Shown here: one piece after another, positions 15,790 to 24,160 of the stretch | Position numbering within the stretch: position 1 is the stretch's first letter | Layout: every line of letters begins with the position of its first letter | DNA from: 55-13 sp964501275 | Lineage (GTDB): Bacteria; Armatimonadota; Fimbriimonadia; Fimbriimonadales; Fimbriimonadaceae | Length of the DNA: 64,000 nucleotides | NCBI GenBank assembly: GCA_964501275.1 | Contig: CAZCSP010000007.1 | Location: forward strand, 62,001 to 126,000 | Direction of reading: 5' to 3' | Notes under the pieces: generated by a model | What the model saw: the letters and a program-made list of their open reading frames with translations, nothing else | What the model was told of the DNA's origin: nothing | Database searches by the model: none | Translations under genes and position numbers: made by a program

Positions 15790-16306
15790 TAGTTTGGAGT
15801 TTTGAGTTTGGAGTTTGGAGTTTGGAATTCTGGGAATTAGTCGGTTTCGGGTTCTGGACTCAAGTCGTATCCTGCCAGTTCTTCACGAACCAAGTCTGGC
15901 TTTGATTTCAGCGTCCGGATCGATGCTACAACGATCTTGAGTATCTCTTCGCCTTCCTCCAACAAATCTTGCACGGCGGATCGCTTAAGGATCTCCGCGT
16001 CTACGAACATTTCAAGCCAATACAAAGTCTCATCGGCTTCTTCTTCGACCACCGCGAGACGAGCGATCATCTCGGCCCGACTTCTCGCCCGACAAGCGGC
16101 GCGATAGTTCGCGCCTACCGAAGTGCCGCATCGAACCAGTTGCTTCGCCAATACGTCCGGGACAATACCTCGCTCAATCCGTTGAACCAGTTTGATAGTC
16201 GCCAAGCCATAAGCCCGAGTTCGGAGTTTGAACTTGGACTCGAAATCAGAATTGCTACTCACTGCCTTTTCTAACTCCAAATTCCAAAATCCAAACTCTA
16301 AACTGG
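15790..16306 (-). mobile_element. Heptamer-armed element carrying a four-helix-bundle (IVP-like) gene
   Basis: The element occupies the whole space between the atpD stop and the atpC start. The left arm (about 15790-15829) is tandem GTTTGGA-like heptamers and the right arm (about 16273-16305) is the reverse complement type. Between them is one gene (15837-16262), whose stop codon touches the left arm and whose start lies at the edge of the right arm. The arms match those of the gene-less element at 1828-1955. Mobility is inferred from the repeats, the cargo and the disruption of a normally adjacent gene pair. Confidence 0.6.
15837..16262 (-). CDS. Four-helix bundle protein (23S rRNA intervening-sequence protein family)
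   Basis: A 141-residue protein from GTG 16262; an upstream TTG at 16280 lies within the repeat arm. It has the family signature: a first helix with RTRAYGLATIKLVQRI, then VLAKQLVRCGTSVGANYRAA, SRAEMIARLAVVEEEADETLYWLEM, and a last helix with LEEGEEILKIVVASI. Relatives are encoded in intervening sequences of 23S rRNA genes and in scattered small elements, and an Avd-like relative serves in diversity-generating retroelements. Biochemical function is not established. Here it is bounded by heptamer arms and interrupts atpD-atpC. Confidence 0.85.
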   Translation of the reverse strand: MSSNSDFESKFKLRTRAYGLATIKLVQRIERGIVPDVLAKQLVRCGTSVGANYRAACRARSRAEMIARLAVVEEEADETLYWLEMFVDAEILKRSAVQDLLEEGEEILKIVVASIRTLKSKPDLVREELAGYDLSPEPETD

Positions 16307-17743
16307 CTAGACTGCCTGAAGTTTCTTGGCTTTCTCGCGGACATCCTCAAGGCCGCCGCAGTAGAGGAACGCCTGCTCTGGAACGTCGTCAAGGTTGCCT
16401 TCTACGATCTCCTTGAAGCTGGCAACGGTCTCGTCTACCGTGACGTATCGGCCGGGGTTGCCGGTGAACTGCTCGGCGACGAAGTTTGGCTGGGAGAGGA
16501 AGCGCTCAATCTTTCGGGCGCGGGCTACCAGCAGTTTGTCGTCGTCGGAAAGTTCGTCGATACCGAGAATCGCGATGATGTCCTGCAACTCCTTATATCG
16601 CTGGAGCGTCTGCTGGACTCGGCGGGCGACGTTGTAGTGCTCTTCGCCGACGATCCTCGGGTCGAGGTTCTTGGAGGTCGAAGCCAGCGGGTCCACCGCA
16701 GGATACAGACCCTTCGAAGCGATGGATCGCTCCAGGTAAACGTAAGCGTCGAGGTGGGAGAACGTGGTGGCGGGAGCGGGGTCGGAGGGGTCGTCCGCCG
16801 GAACGTAGACCGCCTGAACCGAGGTCACCGATCCTTTATTGGTGGAGGTGATTCGCTCTTGGAGAAGTCCCATCTCAGTGGCCAGCGTGGGCTGGTAGCC
16901 AACCGCCGAAGGCATACGTCCGAGAAGGGCCGATACCTCGGAACCCGCCTGGACGAATCGGAAGATGTTGTCCACGAAGATCAGAACGTCGCTACCGACT
17001 TCGTCTCGGAAGTACTCGGCCATGGTGAGAGCGGTCAGAGCGACTCGGAGACGGGCTCCGGGGGGCTCGTTCATCTGGCCGAAGACCATCGCGGTCTTGT
17101 CCAGAACCGACTTCTCGACTCCGTCCTTGTCGGTGAACTTCGCGTGCTGCATTTCCAGCCAGAGGTCGTTCCCTTCGCGGGTTCGCTCGCCCACACCGGC
17201 GAACATCGACACGCCGGAGGCTTCCACCGCGATGTTTCGGATGAGTTCCTGGATAAGAACCGTCTTGCCCAGACCGGCACCACCGAAGAGGCCGATCTTT
17301 CCACCCTTGTTGAAGGGGATCATGAGGTCGACGACTTTCAGACCGGTTTGAAGAAGCTCGACCTTGGTCGATTGCTCTTCAAAACTCGGGGGCTGGCGGT
17401 GGATCGGATTCCGCTTGGTTCCCTCGGGAATCGGAGCGCCGTTGTCGATCGGCTGGCCCAGGAGGTTGAAAACGCGGCCCAGGGTGAGATCGCCTACGGG
17501 CACTGAGATCGGTGCGCCCTGATCGACGGCATCCATTCCTCGGACCAGACCATCGGTGGTGCTGAGGGCGACCATTCGGACGGTGTCGTCGCCAAGGTGC
17601 TGGGCGACTTCGCAGGTGAGGTCGATTCCTCGCGTCTCGTCTTTGATGAGAACGGCGTTATAGATTGCGGGAAGCGAATCGGTCGGGAAGCGACAGTCCA
17701 CAACGGGACCCAAGACTTGGATGACTTTGCCGGTACCGGGCAT
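16307..17743 (-). CDS. atpD: ATP synthase F1 beta subunit
   Basis: A 478-residue catalytic subunit starting MPGTGKVIQVLGPVVDCRFP at ATG 17743, preceded by GGAGG. The Walker A motif GGAGLGKT is near residue 158, GERTREGNDL follows, the Walker B region is VLIFVDNIFRFVQAGSEV, and the family signature PAVDPLASTSKNLDP is present. It makes ATP at the alpha-beta interfaces of F1. Longer in-frame starts upstream lack family sequence. atpA and atpG are not adjacent, so the beta-epsilon pair is split from the rest of the complex, as in cyanobacteria. Confidence 0.97.
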   Translation of the reverse strand: MPGTGKVIQVLGPVVDCRFPTDSLPAIYNAVLIKDETRGIDLTCEVAQHLGDDTVRMVALSTTDGLVRGMDAVDQGAPISVPVGDLTLGRVFNLLGQPIDNGAPIPEGTKRNPIHRQPPSFEEQSTKVELLQTGLKVVDLMIPFNKGGKIGLFGGAGLGKTVLIQELIRNIAVEASGVSMFAGVGERTREGNDLWLEMQHAKFTDKDGVEKSVLDKTAMVFGQMNEPPGARLRVALTALTMAEYFRDEVGSDVLIFVDNIFRFVQAGSEVSALLGRMPSAVGYQPTLATEMGLLQERITSTNKGSVTSVQAVYVPADDPSDPAPATTFSHLDAYVYLERSIASKGLYPAVDPLASTSKNLDPRIVGEEHYNVARRVQQTLQRYKELQDIIAILGIDELSDDDKLLVARARKIERFLSQPNFVAEQFTGNPGRYVTVDETVASFKEIVEGNLDDVPEQAFLYCGGLEDVREKAKKLQAV

Positions 17744-18003
17744 GCTAGATGAATTCCTCCAAGGCGATTTGGGCTTGCGCCCCTTGCCTTCGGGGGGAGA
17801 GTATACCTTTGGAGATTTTCCCATGTCCTGTTTAGGACTATCGGGAATTGCCGGTTTGCGAGTCGATCCGTCGCTGCCTGGGAGAAGATATCGGCGAATT
17901 CCGCTTCGGGGGTCTCTGGTGGTTTCGTTAACGCCCCATTGAAGAAACCACCGAAAGCCGCCGTGGACCACAGAAGGGGGACGCGGCCCGACTCAAGCAC
18001 CTA

Positions 18004-18657
18004 TCAAGCGTTCTCGGAAAAGTCTGGGAGTCCAATCTCTATTCCAACAGATCGCAAACCTTCGGCGATTTGTTGGTAGGTTGTCACAGTGTGATCGACC
18101 AAGAACGCCTGCCAACCCCGGGTGAGAGCGGCTTCCACGTTCACGGCTGAATCATCGAAGAACACAATCTCCGCACCCGATGCCCCAACTTCTCGCTCGA
18201 ATGCATCAAAAACCCGGGGATCGGGCTTGGGCACGCCTACCCGGTGGGAGGCGACCCTCACTTGTATCAGGTCCATCACCGAGAAGCGTCCCGACTCGAA
18301 CATGTCCGTCCAATGGGGCTCATTGGTATTGGAAAGGCAGGCGGTGATATAGCCTTGGCCGTTCAGTTGGGCAACAATCTCCTCCACTCGCGGAAGGGGC
18401 TCGACCATGATGTGATTGTGAACACGCGTGGCCTCCTCCTCCGAGACTTCGCCCAGGTAAACCGCTAATTCCCGAATGTATTGAGCGTCGTCGATGTTGC
18501 CGCCCTCATAGGCAAGGAAAAAGGGCACATCCCAGAGACGGGCCTCGGGCGGTATATCGGAACGGATGAAGACGCCCGCGAGTTTTGCCGCCTCGCACCA
18601 GTTCCGAGTGATTCGAATCAACACTCCCCCCACGTCGAAACAAACCACCTTGACCAT
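18004..18657 (-). CDS. HAD-superfamily hydrolase (subfamily IA)
   Basis: A 217-residue HAD phosphatase from ATG 18657. Motif I appears as CFDVGGVLIR (the second aspartate is replaced by glycine, as in the epoxide hydrolase/phosphatase branch). Motif II is CLSNTNEPHW, motif III lysine is VGVPKPDPRVFD, and motif IV is IVFFDDSAVNVEAA. It probably dephosphorylates a small metabolite. It is transcribed divergently from the lactonase-like gene, and the two share overlapping -10 boxes. Confidence 0.88.
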   Translation of the reverse strand: MVKVVCFDVGGVLIRITRNWCEAAKLAGVFIRSDIPPEARLWDVPFFLAYEGGNIDDAQYIRELAVYLGEVSEEEATRVHNHIMVEPLPRVEEIVAQLNGQGYITACLSNTNEPHWTDMFESGRFSVMDLIQVRVASHRVGVPKPDPRVFDAFEREVGASGAEIVFFDDSAVNVEAALTRGWQAFLVDHTVTTYQQIAEGLRSVGIEIGLPDFSENA

Positions 18658-18664
18658 TAGGCTT

Positions 18665-18672
18665 GTTATACT
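18665..18672. promoter_or_regulatory. Overlapping divergent -10 boxes
   Basis: The eight bases GTTATACT give TATACT on the plus strand (nine bases before the ATG at 18682) and TATAAC on the minus strand (seven bases before the ATG at 18657). Both genes therefore appear to start from one shared, symmetric melting site, each with a leaderless or near-leaderless mRNA. Confidence 0.5.
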
Positions 18673-18681
18673 CAGGTTGGG

Positions 18682-20040
18682 ATGAGCCAAGAACGACCGA
18701 TTCGTCTACACGCCGGACCCTGGAGCGTTGAGTTTGAGAAATGGAGCGGCTGGGTTCGATGCATCCGTTTGGGAGGCATCGAGGTGGTTCGCGCCGCCTA
18801 TGCCGTGGTCCGGGGCGATAGCTGGCAAACGTATTCCCAGCGAATCACGACCAGCCACGTCAGCCAAGAGGACGGGCGATTCCTCGCAACCTGGCGATCA
18901 GAATTGGACGATCTGGATTTTGCCTGGGAAGGAAAGGTCTCTTGCGATGGCGTTACTCTAGAGGTGGAGGTTATCGGGGAATCCGGGCAGTCGTTCCAAA
19001 CAAGAAGAACTGGCCTTTGCGTCCTGCACCCAAGGGAGGTACAGGGGCTTCCCTGTGCGGTGGAGCATACGAACGGATCGCAAGAAGAAGGGGCGTTTCC
19101 CAGTCTGATCGAACCCCAGCAACCCTTTTTCGATGTGAAGTCTATTGAGCACCAGGTCGGCGATGCCCAGGTCAGATTCGAGTTCAAAGGGGAGGTCTTC
19201 GAGATGGAGGATCAGCGGAACTGGACCGATGTCTCCTTCAAAACCTACTGCCGCCCCCAAGAGTGGCCCCAACCCTATGCCATCCAACCGGGAGACCAGG
19301 TGCATCACGGCTTTGCCCTAACCTACACTGGACAACCCCAATCCTGGACGCCCCAATGCCGGACTCTACTCACCTCTTCCCAAACCTGGACAAAGATTCC
19401 CAAGGTCGGCTGTTTGGCGCAATCCGACGCACCCGACTTCGACTTCGTCATCCATCCCGACCGCCCGGCCGATTGGTCGGCAACTGGGCTGGGAAGGCTT
19501 CACCACACCGGCGGGTTTGTCGATCTCAATCGCGACCGGCCCGCGATGAGTGATTTCGATGGAGTTGCCTTCGGGGCCACTCCCCAGGTTCACGCCTTTG
19601 ATGAGCGGTCCATCATGGAGAACGTCCACGGCCTTCGGGACGTAGTTCTCACCGCCCGAGAGATTGCGGGCGGCAAGGCGGTGGCCGTCGGGCCGCTGGT
19701 TTTCAAAAACAGGCGGCAGGAGTGGGACGACCGCCTAGAAATGAACCTTGGCGAGGCCTGGCTCCTGGCCTCGCTCGCGATCCTCTCCGAGGCGGGCGCA
19801 GACGCCGTCTGCGCCCTTCAACAGGGCGACTACTCGGACGGACTTCGGAAAGTGGTGGGACTGATGCGCTCCGCAAAGGAAATCCGCATGATGAACTCCG
19901 ACGGCCCCTACCGGGCAATTGGGTTTGAGTTTGGCGATCCGCCCAAAGCCGTTCTCATCAACCTCCGGCCCTACGCCACGTCTGTTCACTACCGTGCCGA
20001 CTACGAGTTGGAGCCTTATGAGATATTGGTTCTTGGCTGA
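18682..20040 (+). CDS. D-apionate lactonase-like protein (ApnL family)
   Basis: A 452-residue cytoplasmic protein. The order of blocks matches my knowledge of the ApnL family: an N-terminal LHAGPWSVEFEKWSGWVRCI, LGGIEVVRAAYAVVRG, CVLHPREVQGLPCAVEH, PSLIEPQQPFFDV and the strong motif VFEMEDQRNWTDVSFKTYC. ApnL acts in catabolism of the branched plant sugar apiose. No other apiose genes are nearby, so the substrate here is inferred and a different sugar lactone is possible. The divergent HAD hydrolase could act in the same pathway. Confidence 0.65.
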   Translation: MSQERPIRLHAGPWSVEFEKWSGWVRCIRLGGIEVVRAAYAVVRGDSWQTYSQRITTSHVSQEDGRFLATWRSELDDLDFAWEGKVSCDGVTLEVEVIGESGQSFQTRRTGLCVLHPREVQGLPCAVEHTNGSQEEGAFPSLIEPQQPFFDVKSIEHQVGDAQVRFEFKGEVFEMEDQRNWTDVSFKTYCRPQEWPQPYAIQPGDQVHHGFALTYTGQPQSWTPQCRTLLTSSQTWTKIPKVGCLAQSDAPDFDFVIHPDRPADWSATGLGRLHHTGGFVDLNRDRPAMSDFDGVAFGATPQVHAFDERSIMENVHGLRDVVLTAREIAGGKAVAVGPLVFKNRRQEWDDRLEMNLGEAWLLASLAILSEAGADAVCALQQGDYSDGLRKVVGLMRSAKEIRMMNSDGPYRAIGFEFGDPPKAVLINLRPYATSVHYRADYELEPYEILVLG

Positions 20041-20172
20041 GACTCCTTTAAGCTGCCCCTGAGGATGCCAAATCAAAGTCCGATATTTTTGCTAGGTTAA
20101 GGAAAAGCCAGTGCATGGAAAGTAGATAGCACGGGTGAAGCCCGTACCGCATTTGGAGGAGAACCAAACAGC

Positions 20173-20535
20173 ATGAATCGAATTCGAAAGTCAAAGGGTT
20201 TCACCCTAGTTGAGATTATGATCGTCGTCTTGATCATCGGTATCTTGATGGCCATCGCCGTGCCGAACTTCATCAAGGCTCGATCGAGCAGCCGCCAGAA
20301 GACGGTTATCGCCAACCTGAAGCAGATCGACTCTGCCAAGGAGCAGTGGGCGATGGAGAACGGCGCCGTGGCAGGTACCGCTGTTACCGAAGCGAACCTT
20401 TCGCCCGCTTATATGAAGAGCTACCCCCTGAACACACCGGTTACCGGAGCATATGTGGCCAACCCGGTTGGAACCAACCCGACCTTCTTGACTAAAGATG
20501 CCGAACAGTGGGCAGGAGACCCAGCCGGTCTCTAA
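20173..20535 (+). CDS. Prepilin-type major pseudopilin-like protein 1
   Basis: A 120-residue protein with leader MNRIRKSKG/FTLVEIMIVV and the classic pilin hydrophobic helix ending MAIAVPNFIKARSSSRQ. A short C-terminal domain contains NLKQIDSAKEQWAMENG. The ribosome site GGAGGAGAA precedes it. A strong terminator follows and a close paralogue begins about 300 bases on. It is probably exported and cleaved by a prepilin peptidase. A role as GspG-like pseudopilin or minor pilin is inferred. Confidence 0.9.
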   Translation: MNRIRKSKGFTLVEIMIVVLIIGILMAIAVPNFIKARSSSRQKTVIANLKQIDSAKEQWAMENGAVAGTAVTEANLSPAYMKSYPLNTPVTGAYVANPVGTNPTFLTKDAEQWAGDPAGL

Positions 20536-20558
20536 ACTTCAGAAACGTCGCAAGACTC

Positions 20559-20592
20559 AAAGCGCCTCTCGAGTTTCGAGGGGCGCTTTTTT
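20559..20592 (+). terminator. Rho-independent terminator after pilin 1
   Basis: An 11-base stem GCGCCTCTCGA pairs with TCGAGGGGCGC across a three-base loop and is followed by six Ts. Confidence 0.9.
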
Positions 20593-20593
20593 C

Positions 20594-20728
20594 GGCACTA
20601 CGGTGTTTCGGCATTACGGCATTGGGCGTTTGGTTCTAGGAGTTGGGTTAGATGGTCCACCATGTCACGAGTTCATCTTGCTGCGTTGCTATACCGTCAT
20701 ACCGTAACGCCCAATGCCGCAATGCCGC
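20594..20728. repeat. Inverted-repeat element with GGCATTA-type heptamer arms
   Basis: The left arm (CGGCATTACGGCATTGGG, up to about 20632) pairs with the right arm (about 20694-20728) over 22 bases with one mismatch. The loop is roughly 60 bases. It lies between the two prepilin genes, directly after the terminator of the first. The arm unit is shared with 742-776, 36185-36294 and 48105-48132. Confidence 0.75.
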
Positions 20729-20832
20729 CTCCCCCTTCCCACAAACCCCGGCAAACATACCAATGCAGGGTTGTTCCGAAAGTGGCAAAACTCTTATGTA
20801 GCCGCACTGCGCGGAGGAGAGGTATTTCAAGC

Positions 20833-21195
20833 ATGAACGGAATCAAGAAGAATCAAGGATTCACCCTAGTGGAGATCATGATCGTCGTCTTGATCATTGG
20901 GATCCTGATGGCGATTGCGGTGCCCAACTTTATCAAGGCCCGATCAAGCAGCCGACAAAAGACGGTCATTTCCAATCTTCGTCAGATCGACGGCGCCAAA
21001 GAGCGGTGGGCGATGGAAGACAGCCGCGTCGCAGGCGACCCCTGCGCCAGCGCCGACCTCAGCCCCAACTACATCAAGACCTTCCCCGATAACACGCCGG
21101 TCGCCGGTGCTTATCTGCCCAACCCGGTCGGAACCGAGCCTTCCTTCCTGAGCAAGAACCAGTATGGATGGGCTGCCGACCCGACTGGCCTCTAA
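20833..21195 (+). CDS. Prepilin-type major pseudopilin-like protein 2
   Basis: A 120-residue paralogue of the preceding pilin, nearly identical through the leader and helix (G/FTLVEIMIVVLIIGILMA) and diverged in the C-terminal domain (DPCASADLSPNYIKTFPDN). Unlike pilin 1 it carries a cysteine. The start is ATG 20833 with GGAGGAGAGG upstream. A strong terminator follows. Tandem duplication of a major pilin is the simplest origin. Confidence 0.9.
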   Translation: MNGIKKNQGFTLVEIMIVVLIIGILMAIAVPNFIKARSSSRQKTVISNLRQIDGAKERWAMEDSRVAGDPCASADLSPNYIKTFPDNTPVAGAYLPNPVGTEPSFLSKNQYGWAADPTGL

Positions 21196-21210
21196 GTAAA
21201 AGACTTTCCA

Positions 21211-21240
21211 AAGCCCAAGTCGATTGGCTTGGGCTTTTTT
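21211..21240 (+). terminator. Rho-independent terminator after pilin 2
   Basis: AAGCCCAAG pairs with CTTGGGCTT across an eight-base loop and is followed by a run of Ts. It ends about 40 bases before the next gene start. Confidence 0.9.
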
Positions 21241-21278
21241 GTGCCACCCAATCCGCCCGCTCATCGTCCCACTCTTCA

Positions 21279-21983
21279 ATGGGTTATGTTGCCGAGGGAT
21301 TTCGGATGGTGTTTCTGGATCGACGCTACTGGCGTTATGTGGCGATTCCCTGGCTATGGTCCGGGCTGATCTTTCTTGGTATCGTCGTGATCGGCTACTT
21401 TGCCTTGGTGCCGTGGCTAAGCGGGGCTGTAGAGGGGTGGCTTGGGTCCGGGTCTCGATGGAGCGGCCTCGCCCAGACACTGGTCTCCCTGGCCTATATC
21501 GCCATCTGGTTCCTAATGGCCGGATTCGTATTCCTCCTGATCACCTCCATGACCAGCTCTTTCCTGTGGGACGACCTCTCGCTACGGGTCGAGGAGCAGA
21601 TCACTGGCCAACAGGGCCGGAGATCGACGCTGGCAACGGGCCGGATTGTGAGCGACAGCATCTCCCGCGGCATCTTCGCCATCCTGATCGCGATTCTCTC
21701 CCTGTGCTGTGGGTGGGTCGTACCGTTCGTGATTCCGATTATCCTCGCCGGGTGGCTGGGCGTACTGGACTACACCTCCCCCGCCTTCCTCCGCCACGAC
21801 CGCACGGTCGGGCAGCAGTGGCCAGTGGCCACGAAGATGAAAGGCTGGTTCGGTTTCCAAGTTACTTCGGGCATCCTCTCTCTACTCCCTTTCATCAACG
21901 TCCTTATGCTTCCCGCTCTCGTGGCGGGGGGAACATCGATGGCGGTGCGAAGTGGGATTTTCGAGAGGAAGTCAGGGGAATAA
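21279..21983 (+). CDS. EI24/CysZ-like multi-pass membrane protein
   Basis: From ATG 21279 the protein is 234 residues, starting MGYVAEGFRMVFLDRRYWRY. Four to five long hydrophobic segments are visible (IPWLWSGLIFLGIVVIGYFA, SLAYIAIWFLMAGFVFLLIT, GIFAILIAILSLCCGWVVPF). The start and plan match the EI24 domain family, which includes the sulfate permease CysZ. The earlier in-frame ATG at 21168 lies upstream of the terminator and is rejected. Substrate is unknown. Confidence 0.75.
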   Translation: MGYVAEGFRMVFLDRRYWRYVAIPWLWSGLIFLGIVVIGYFALVPWLSGAVEGWLGSGSRWSGLAQTLVSLAYIAIWFLMAGFVFLLITSMTSSFLWDDLSLRVEEQITGQQGRRSTLATGRIVSDSISRGIFAILIAILSLCCGWVVPFVIPIILAGWLGVLDYTSPAFLRHDRTVGQQWPVATKMKGWFGFQVTSGILSLLPFINVLMLPALVAGGTSMAVRSGIFERKSGE

Positions 21984-22306
21984 CGGTCCTTGTCTTAACG
22001 CAGTCATGTCGAGCGCTGATGTGGGCGTCCATTGGTCGTAAAGGCGAAGGACAAGCACGCGGCTCAGTATCGTTTTACTAAACCATATGGGAAATAGGTT
22101 GAGGGGGGACTTGCGGCGCGTGCATCGCAAAAAGAAGTTTGAGGGTTTATTCTTAACCTTTGACTCCGAAAAGAGACTTCAGTCTTGATTCCGATCGTAT
22201 TCACAACCGGCCAGATCCTCATCGCGCATCGTTCATCCTTTTCTAGACCCGCACGTCAAATACGGGAAGGATGCGTTGCCGCTTCTCCGCGCGTCCCCCT
22301 TCAACC
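21984..22306. other. Intergenic stretch, no gene seen
   Basis: About 320 bases separate the convergent EI24 gene and the coiled-coil protein gene. No coding frame with family character, RNA gene or strong terminator is visible. One weak inverted pair (CCTTGTC with GACAAG near 21990-22055) is present. Confidence 0.4.
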
Positions 22307-22771
22307 TTACTCGGCCACATCGATCTCCACCGTTACCGTGGCGTTGTGGGCGTCCAGTTTGTCTTGTAAATCGTCGATCCTCTTCTCGATCTCCGCAATC
22401 TTGTCGTAGGCGTCTTGAGCGGTAATCTGCGACACGTACTCTTGGGGTTGCGTTGCCATATACGCCATCATCTGAAGGCCTCGCTGGGTGTTCAATCCCT
22501 TCAGGAACGCCGCCAGTCCCTTGCACTCCGCCATCTCATAGATCGCATCCTGGATGGAAGCGTTCGCGGCATTGATTGCGGCCTTCGTGCGCCAAAGTCG
22601 ATCTATCTCGACCGTCAGTTGGGCGTACAACCCGTGTACGTCGAAATCAGGCTCCGACCCTTCCAGGTAGCTGTTCGAAGCCTGGATTTTCTGCTGCAGG
22701 TCTTTCACCCTTTGAATCTGCCGGTTCTTCACCTTGAGGGCTTTTGCCAGAGAAACGCGCACCATTGCCAT
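22307..22771 (-). CDS. Coiled-coil hypothetical protein
   Basis: A 154-residue soluble protein starting MAMVRVSLAKALKVKNRQI. It is almost wholly helical with heptad-like stretches (IQRVKDLQQKIQASNSYL, IAEIEKRIDDLQDKLDAHN), so a coiled-coil oligomer is likely. TACAAT lies six bases upstream of the ATG, which favours this start over the ATG two codons later. No family is recognised. It ends in VEIDVAE and is convergent with the EI24 gene. Confidence 0.7.
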   Translation of the reverse strand: MAMVRVSLAKALKVKNRQIQRVKDLQQKIQASNSYLEGSEPDFDVHGLYAQLTVEIDRLWRTKAAINAANASIQDAIYEMAECKGLAAFLKGLNTQRGLQMMAYMATQPQEYVSQITAQDAYDKIAEIEKRIDDLQDKLDAHNATVTVEIDVAE

Positions 22772-22777
22772 ATCCTC

Positions 22778-22783
22778 ATTGTA
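22778..22783 (-). promoter_or_regulatory. Predicted -10 box of the coiled-coil protein gene
   Basis: TACAAT on the minus strand lies six bases before the ATG at 22771, another leaderless arrangement. Confidence 0.45.
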
Positions 22784-22844
22784 ACACCGATGAACTAGGG
22801 TGTCCCAGTCATGGTCTGGGCGGCGCCTCTGTGCGAAGCGAATC

Positions 22845-24119
22845 CTAAACCGGGATGTCGATGGTGAGATTGATTGGTTGGGTCTCGGTAACCAGCACGT
22901 TGTCTTCGATGCGCATTCCGCCGAAGTCTCGATAACCGTCCACGACATCCCAGTCGATCTCATTGGCGAATTTCTCGCGCCGCGCGGGGTCGTCGATGAG
23001 GGCGGGGATGAAGTAGAGTCCTGGTTCGACGGTCATGACGAAGCCAGGCTCCAACGGCAGGTCGCAGCGGACTCGAACTCCAGCAGCCTTGTTTTCACCG
23101 CTGCGCCCAGGAGCGGCGCCGCTAGCGTCTCGTACACCCAAGCCCACCATATGGCCGATACCGTGGGGCAGGAAGACGGCCATGGCCTCGCTCTCAATCG
23201 CCGACTCGGCCGAGCCTTTCAAAATGCCCAAGTCCTTGAGCCCGACGGCGAGATCCAAGGCGCAGAGGGCGTGGAACTCCAGCCACTCCTGGCTTGCCAA
23301 GCAGCGGTCACAGGCTCGCCGCTCCGCGTCCAGAAGAAGGTCGTAGATCGCCTGCTGTCGAGGAGTGAAAGCATCGCCCGCCGGGTAGGTGCGGGTGACA
23401 TCGATAATGTACTCCTGCACACACGCGCCGGCGTCGATGAGCACCAGATCTCCCTTGGCGACTTTTCGGGAGGACGGGGTGAAGTGGAAGACGACCGAGT
23501 TCGGCCCAGTGCCGACAATCGAGTGGTAGCCCGGACGATCGGCTCCAGCACGAGCGAAGGCGGACTCCAACTCAATCTGGATTTCCCGCTCCGAGACCCC
23601 CGGTTTCATCACGGCTCTTGCCGCTTCGTGGCCTGCCTTGGTGGACAGCATTGCCCTGCGCATCAGGTCCAACTCGTAGTGGTCTTTGGAGCGTCGGGCG
23701 CGGAAGAGGCCTTGGCGAAGTTGGTCGGTCAGGTCCTGATCCACCGATACTTCTCGAGTCGTGGACCCAAGGAACCCAATCTTCCTTCCCTTCCTCGCCT
23801 CCAGCCAAGGGGCCAGATCATCCAGATAGGGTCCCACCGGCTCCTCCGCAATGCCATCCCAAATCCGCTCCATCTCGGTGACCGCCGGAGTAAACCGGGT
23901 CCACCCTTGCTGGGGATCGAAAGCAAGGATGCTGCCTGGCCTGCTTTCGCCAGTGAGCCAATAGTACTCGGTATGGGGGCGGAAGTCGTAACACTGGTCG
24001 GCCCCACCCGGCAGACCGATGGGGTTTCCACAGCCGATGAGGACGACCTCGTTCCGAAGGTTCCAGATCTGGGCGGTCTTGGCCCGACGGGCAGCGACGA
24101 GGTCGGAAAGTTGAGGCAT
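22845..24119 (-). CDS. pepP: Xaa-Pro aminopeptidase (M24B)
   Basis: A 424-residue aminopeptidase P. The N-terminal domain has YDFRPHTEYYWLTGESRPGS. The C-terminal pita-bread domain shows the five metal ligands: the Asp in LVLIDAGA, the Asp in IIDVTRTYPAG, the His in FLPHGIGHMVGL, the Glu in MTVEPGLYF and the Glu in GMRIEDNVLVTE. It removes N-terminal residues preceding proline. It is last in a run of minus-strand genes with the Gfo/Idh oxidoreductase 41 bases upstream. Confidence 0.93.
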   Translation of the reverse strand: MPQLSDLVAARRAKTAQIWNLRNEVVLIGCGNPIGLPGGADQCYDFRPHTEYYWLTGESRPGSILAFDPQQGWTRFTPAVTEMERIWDGIAEEPVGPYLDDLAPWLEARKGRKIGFLGSTTREVSVDQDLTDQLRQGLFRARRSKDHYELDLMRRAMLSTKAGHEAARAVMKPGVSEREIQIELESAFARAGADRPGYHSIVGTGPNSVVFHFTPSSRKVAKGDLVLIDAGACVQEYIIDVTRTYPAGDAFTPRQQAIYDLLLDAERRACDRCLASQEWLEFHALCALDLAVGLKDLGILKGSAESAIESEAMAVFLPHGIGHMVGLGVRDASGAAPGRSGENKAAGVRVRCDLPLEPGFVMTVEPGLYFIPALIDDPARREKFANEIDWDVVDGYRDFGGMRIEDNVLVTETQPINLTIDIPV

Positions 24120-24160
24120 GGGCCTAAGTTTGTACGATCTGAGCCGGGGGATGATTCCCT

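Noticed and set aside
17744..17971. Longer start for AtpD
   Set aside because: The ATG at 17743 has GGAGG upstream and matches the family N-terminus; the extension does not.
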